Below are positions 5,644 to 8,122 of a stretch of DNA of 8,122 nt, piece by piece. The notes under the pieces were generated by a model, which worked only from the letters and a program-made list of their open reading frames with translations, was not told where the DNA came from and searched no databases. The first letter of the stretch is position 1; each line of letters opens with the position of its first letter. Source of the stretch: Anaerolineales bacterium (GTDB lineage: Bacteria > Chloroflexota > Anaerolineae > Anaerolineales > Villigracilaceae). The DNA is taken from NCBI GenBank assembly GCA_025056515.1, contig JANWWB010000106.1, positions 1-8,122 on the forward strand. The letters run 5' to 3'. A program made the translations under genes and the position numbers.

Positions 5644-6585
5644 CTAGACCGGCTGACACAATTCCCAACAAGCCTTGGGAGGAATCAGCACGCGCAAGGC
5701 GCGCGGTAAAACTTGGAGAGAAGCCTTTGTCGCGCCCAACATCGGTTCACCGTCAAGCTGGATCGGGAAGGACGAATCGGACTCGATCACCACTGTCTGA
5801 AAAGGCACGCGACGCGCCATGTCTGAAGTCAGATGTTTGCCCGCACGCATTGCGAAGAAATGGCGAAAGGCATCGGCCAAGGTTGAACCGGAGAAAAGCC
5901 ACAAATCCATCTGGCCGTCGTTGAGGTAAGCAGTGGGAGAAATTTCCGCCAGACCACCCACGTAATGGCGGATATTGCTCGCTACAGCAAGTAGAAAATG
6001 TCCTTCGACCTCCTTATCGTTAGCGCAGACACGCAAATTCATCCCATGCCAGATGGCCATATTCCAAACAGTCGTAGCGAAGTATTCGGTCACATTCAGA
6101 TACTTCTGAAAACGTTTGCGCGGTTCAAGTTTATGAACGGTCATTGCGTCCAGCCCAATCCCAGCCCAGAGCATAAATGCCTGCCCATTGCAAAGACCGA
6201 CATCAATCGCGCAAGGTTCAACTTGCGCCAGCAAACGGGCATTCTGAAGCAAAGCGCGCAAGCGCAGGAGATTAAAGGCCGGCAAGCCAATTTCCTTAGC
6301 CCATACATTAGCCGTGCCGGCGGGCAACACACCCAAGGCCGTTTCAGAGCCGATCAACCCGGCTGCTGCCTGCCCAACCGTCCCATCGCCGCCAACCGCA
6401 AAAACGGCGCGAAAGTTTTCTTGCGCCGCCATACGTGCCAGCTGAGTGGTATGGCGACCATTCAGAGATTCGGCCACTTCTACCCTCCAACCGTTCTCAT
6501 TGAGAGCGCGGACAACACCGCCGATAAAGTAACCGACCGGGATTCGACCCGCAGCTGGATTGTAAATGACCAAAATATCTGCCAT
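5644..6585 (-). CDS. YegS/DAG-kinase-like lipid kinase
   Basis: This 313-residue protein matches the diacylglycerol/sphingosine kinase catalytic family, which phosphorylates lipid hydroxyl groups with ATP on the inner membrane face. Motifs seen: YNPAAG (8-13), the nucleotide-binding GGDGT (65-69), LPAGTAN (87-93), GIGLDA (142-147), NDGQMD (222-227) and LDGE (277-280), the last with the acidic residue conserved in the C-terminal domain. Length is usual for YegS/DgkB/BmrU proteins. No transmembrane segment is clear, as expected for a peripheral enzyme. Which lipid it uses (diacylglycerol, phosphatidylglycerol or another) cannot be told from sequence, so no gene symbol is given. It leads a minus-strand operon with the SH3-like and DUF971 genes. 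A TATAAT lies 7 nt before its ATG, and a GAGGG lies only 1 nt from it, too close for normal ribosome binding. Confidence 0.93.
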   Translation of the reverse strand: MADILVIYNPAAGRIPVGYFIGGVVRALNENGWRVEVAESLNGRHTTQLARMAAQENFRAVFAVGGDGTVGQAAAGLIGSETALGVLPAGTANVWAKEIGLPAFNLLRLRALLQNARLLAQVEPCAIDVGLCNGQAFMLWAGIGLDAMTVHKLEPRKRFQKYLNVTEYFATTVWNMAIWHGMNLRVCANDKEVEGHFLLAVASNIRHYVGGLAEISPTAYLNDGQMDLWLFSGSTLADAFRHFFAMRAGKHLTSDMARRVPFQTVVIESDSSFPIQLDGEPMLGATKASLQVLPRALRVLIPPKACWELCQPV

Positions 6586-6592
6586 GCCCTCA

Positions 6593-6598
6593 ATTATA
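6593..6598 (-). promoter_or_regulatory. -10 box (TATAAT) of the lipid kinase operon
   Basis: On the minus strand a perfect TATAAT ends 7 nt before the ATG at 6585. The best -35 candidate is TTCCCA at 6622-6617 (4 of 6, 18-bp spacer). The start of transcription would fall at or next to the ATG, pointing to a leaderless or nearly leaderless mRNA. Confidence 0.55.
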
Positions 6599-6617
6599 TA
6601 CGTCAGCGCCTATTCTT

Positions 6618-6630
6618 GGGAATTTTTCCC
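6618..6630. promoter_or_regulatory. Small dyad GGGAA-ttt-TTCCC in the divergent promoter region
   Basis: A perfect 5-bp inverted repeat with a 3-bp centre lies near the middle of the 89-bp divergent gap. It overlaps the likely -35 region of the lipid kinase promoter and sits about 33-45 bp upstream of the other -10 box. It could be an operator touching both promoters, but a dyad this short can occur by chance. Confidence 0.25.
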
Positions 6631-6662
6631 TCCTCTGGTCATCGATTTTGGATATTTTTAGG

Positions 6663-6668
6663 TATAAT
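6663..6668 (+). promoter_or_regulatory. -10 box (TATAAT) of the radical SAM gene
   Basis: A perfect TATAAT ends 6 nt before the ATG at 6675, placing the transcription start at the start codon. No Shine-Dalgarno site exists in the 6-nt gap, and no good -35 hexamer is seen at normal spacing. Confidence 0.6.
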
Positions 6669-6674
6669 TTCACT

Positions 6675-8122
6675 ATGCTTTCCTCCTCTGAACTTCAAAA
6701 CCGCTTGGAACGGATTCTCTTATCGGTACAAAAGCCAGGCCGCTATGTCGGCGGCGAATGGAATAGCGTGGTCAAGGACTGGGATTCAGTCTCCCTGCGT
6801 CTGGCCTTGGTCTTCCCGGATATCTACGACATCGGCGTTTCGAACCTTGGGCTTCAGATTCTCTATGACCTGGTCAACGCCCGGCCAGATGCTCTTGCCG
6901 AGCGTGCTTACGCTCCCTGGGTGGATATGGAAGCCCAAATGCGCGCCCACGGTATCCCGCTCTATTCGTTGGAAAGCAAACGCCCCCTGGCCGAATTCGA
7001 CATCATCGGCTTCAGCCTGCCCTATGAAACGCTCTATACCAATGTGCTCAACCTGCTCGACCTAGCCGGCTTGCCCGTCCGCGCCGTCGAACGCGACGAC
7101 CGTCACCCGCTTATTATTGCCGGTGGCCACGCTTGTTTCAACCCCGAACCGATGCACGCTTTCATAGACGCCTTTGTGCTAGGCGATGGGGAAGAAGTCA
7201 TTCATGAGATTTTGGAAGTAGTCAAAGAGTACAAGAGCCAAGCAACGCCACGACAAGGACGGGAAGAACTGCTCCGCCGCCTGGCTCGCATCCCTGGTGT
7301 CTATGTCCCGCGCTTCTACGAGGTCACATATTTCGAGGACGGCACGGTAAAGTCAGTCTTGCCGACCATCCCGGAAGCGCCCAGAATCGTGCTCAAGCGC
7401 ATGGTCGCCCAACTTCCCCCTCCCCCAACGCGCTTCATCGTTCCGAACATTGAGACTGTACACAACCGGATTGCCATCGAAATCATGCGTGGATGCACAC
7501 GCGGTTGTCGCTTTTGTCATGCCGGCATCGTCACACGGCCGGTGCGCGAGCGAAGTGTGGAGGAAATCGTGAACGCGGCCGAAGAGGCCATCCGGCAGAC
7601 CGGATTCGAGGAATTAGCGCTCCTTTCGCTCTCCTCCTCTGATTACACGGATATCCTTCCGCTCGTCGAAGCGATCGGCGAACGCTTTGCAGGTCATCAC
7701 CTGACCATCTCGCTGCCCTCGCTGCGCATCGAAACGGTCTCGGTTACTTTGATGGAAAAACTCAAAAGCCGTCGCTCGGGCGGCTTCACGTTGGCGCCTG
7801 AGGCGGCCAGCGAGCGTATGCGACGCATTATCAACAAATTCATCCCCGATGAACAAATCCTGGAGACGGCGCGCGAAATTTACCGCCGAGGTTGGACCAC
7901 CATCAAGTTGTATTTCATGATCGGTCACCCGAGCGAAACGTTGGAGGACGTCCGGGCAATTGCAGACCTGTGCAAGCGCGTCTTGGCCGAAGGCCGCAAG
8001 ACGCTCGGCGGACGAGCAAAAGTCCACGCCGGCGTAAGCACCTTCGTCCCCAAGCCACACACTCCCTTTCAGTGGGTTTCCATGGATACACCTGAGCAAA
8101 TCATTGCCAAACAGGATTTGCT
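6675..8122 (+). CDS. TIGR03960-type B12-binding-domain radical SAM protein (3' end outside window)
   Basis: The frame is open from ATG 6675 to the window edge, giving 482 residues of an expected length near 600. The N-terminal region resembles the family opening (PGRYVGGEWNS, 21-31; FPDIYDIGVSNLGLQ, 49-63) followed by a Rossmann-like B12-binding-type domain with FDIIGFSLPYE, PLIIAGGHACFNPEP and FVLGDGEE. The radical SAM core has MRGCTRGCRFCHAG: C274, C278 and C281 form the CxxxCxxC motif that binds the 4Fe-4S cluster and S-adenosylmethionine. GGFTLAPEAAS and YFMIGHPSETLED are typical later strands of the barrel. The cobalamin-ligand motif DxHxxG is not seen. The reaction is unknown for this family. 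In other bacteria these genes often precede a DUF2344 (TIGR03936) gene and an RNase G/E gene, so the missing sequence to the right should be checked for them. It is transcribed divergently from the lipid kinase operon. Confidence 0.92.
   Translation, partial: MLSSSELQNRLERILLSVQKPGRYVGGEWNSVVKDWDSVSLRLALVFPDIYDIGVSNLGLQILYDLVNARPDALAERAYAPWVDMEAQMRAHGIPLYSLESKRPLAEFDIIGFSLPYETLYTNVLNLLDLAGLPVRAVERDDRHPLIIAGGHACFNPEPMHAFIDAFVLGDGEEVIHEILEVVKEYKSQATPRQGREELLRRLARIPGVYVPRFYEVTYFEDGTVKSVLPTIPEAPRIVLKRMVAQLPPPPTRFIVPNIETVHNRIAIEIMRGCTRGCRFCHAGIVTRPVRERSVEEIVNAAEEAIRQTGFEELALLSLSSSDYTDILPLVEAIGERFAGHHLTISLPSLRIETVSVTLMEKLKSRRSGGFTLAPEAASERMRRIINKFIPDEQILETAREIYRRGWTTIKLYFMIGHPSETLEDVRAIADLCKRVLAEGRKTLGGRAKVHAGVSTFVPKPHTPFQWVSMDTPEQIIAKQDL

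Noticed and set aside
5998..7065. Long plus-strand open frame of 355 codons
   Set aside because: It runs antisense through most of the lipid kinase gene, crosses the promoter gap and then overlaps the radical SAM gene out of frame. Both real genes have full family motifs; this frame has none.
7614..8099. Minus-strand open frame of 161 codons inside the radical SAM gene
   Set aside because: It lies wholly antisense to clear radical SAM barrel motifs and its translation shows no recognisable domain.

Overview
The window reads as bacterial chromosome, most likely from a member of the Chloroflexota (Anaerolineae-like). This rests on the moderately GC-rich sequence, on the Thr/Pro-rich 'PTNTP/TPTPT' linkers in three different predicted envelope proteins, and on the mix of genes (SpoIIAA-like protein, TPR membrane protein, SH3-like lipoprotein-style protein, GBBH-like_N/DUF971 protein, B12-type radical SAM protein). 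The lineage is inferred from these features, not from a phylogenetic marker. I see no mobile element, CRISPR array, tRNA or rRNA.

Layout. Positions 1-363 hold the 3' end of a secreted cysteine-rich protein built from two 37-residue, eight-cysteine modules joined by a Thr/Pro linker. After a 137-bp gap with a clear TATAAT box and a GGAGG ribosome site comes a left-to-right group: a small SpoIIAA/STAS-like protein (501-923), dihydropteroate synthase FolP (934-1818) and an unrecognised protein carrying a PD-(D/E)xK-type nuclease signature (1857-2837). A separate promoter at about 2889-2917 then drives a 597-residue single-pass membrane TPR protein (2924-4717). A hairpin at 4753-4782 separates it from a convergent, right-to-left three-gene operon. 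Read in its own direction, that operon is a YegS/DAG-kinase-like lipid kinase (6585-5644), a membrane-anchored SH3-like protein (5628-5152) and a DUF971 zinc-domain protein (5143-4805). Divergent from it, across an 89-bp gap with a TATAAT box on each strand, is a TIGR03960-type radical SAM protein (6675 to the window edge, incomplete).

How the genes fit together. FolP is the only clear biosynthetic enzyme (folate pathway). The lipid kinase operon and the TPR protein look like cell-envelope functions. The best leads for something undescribed are the tandem eight-cysteine modules at the left edge, the orphan nuclease-like gene with no methyltransferase beside it, and a recurring arrangement in which the -10 box lies only 6-7 bp before the start codon, suggesting leaderless mRNAs.
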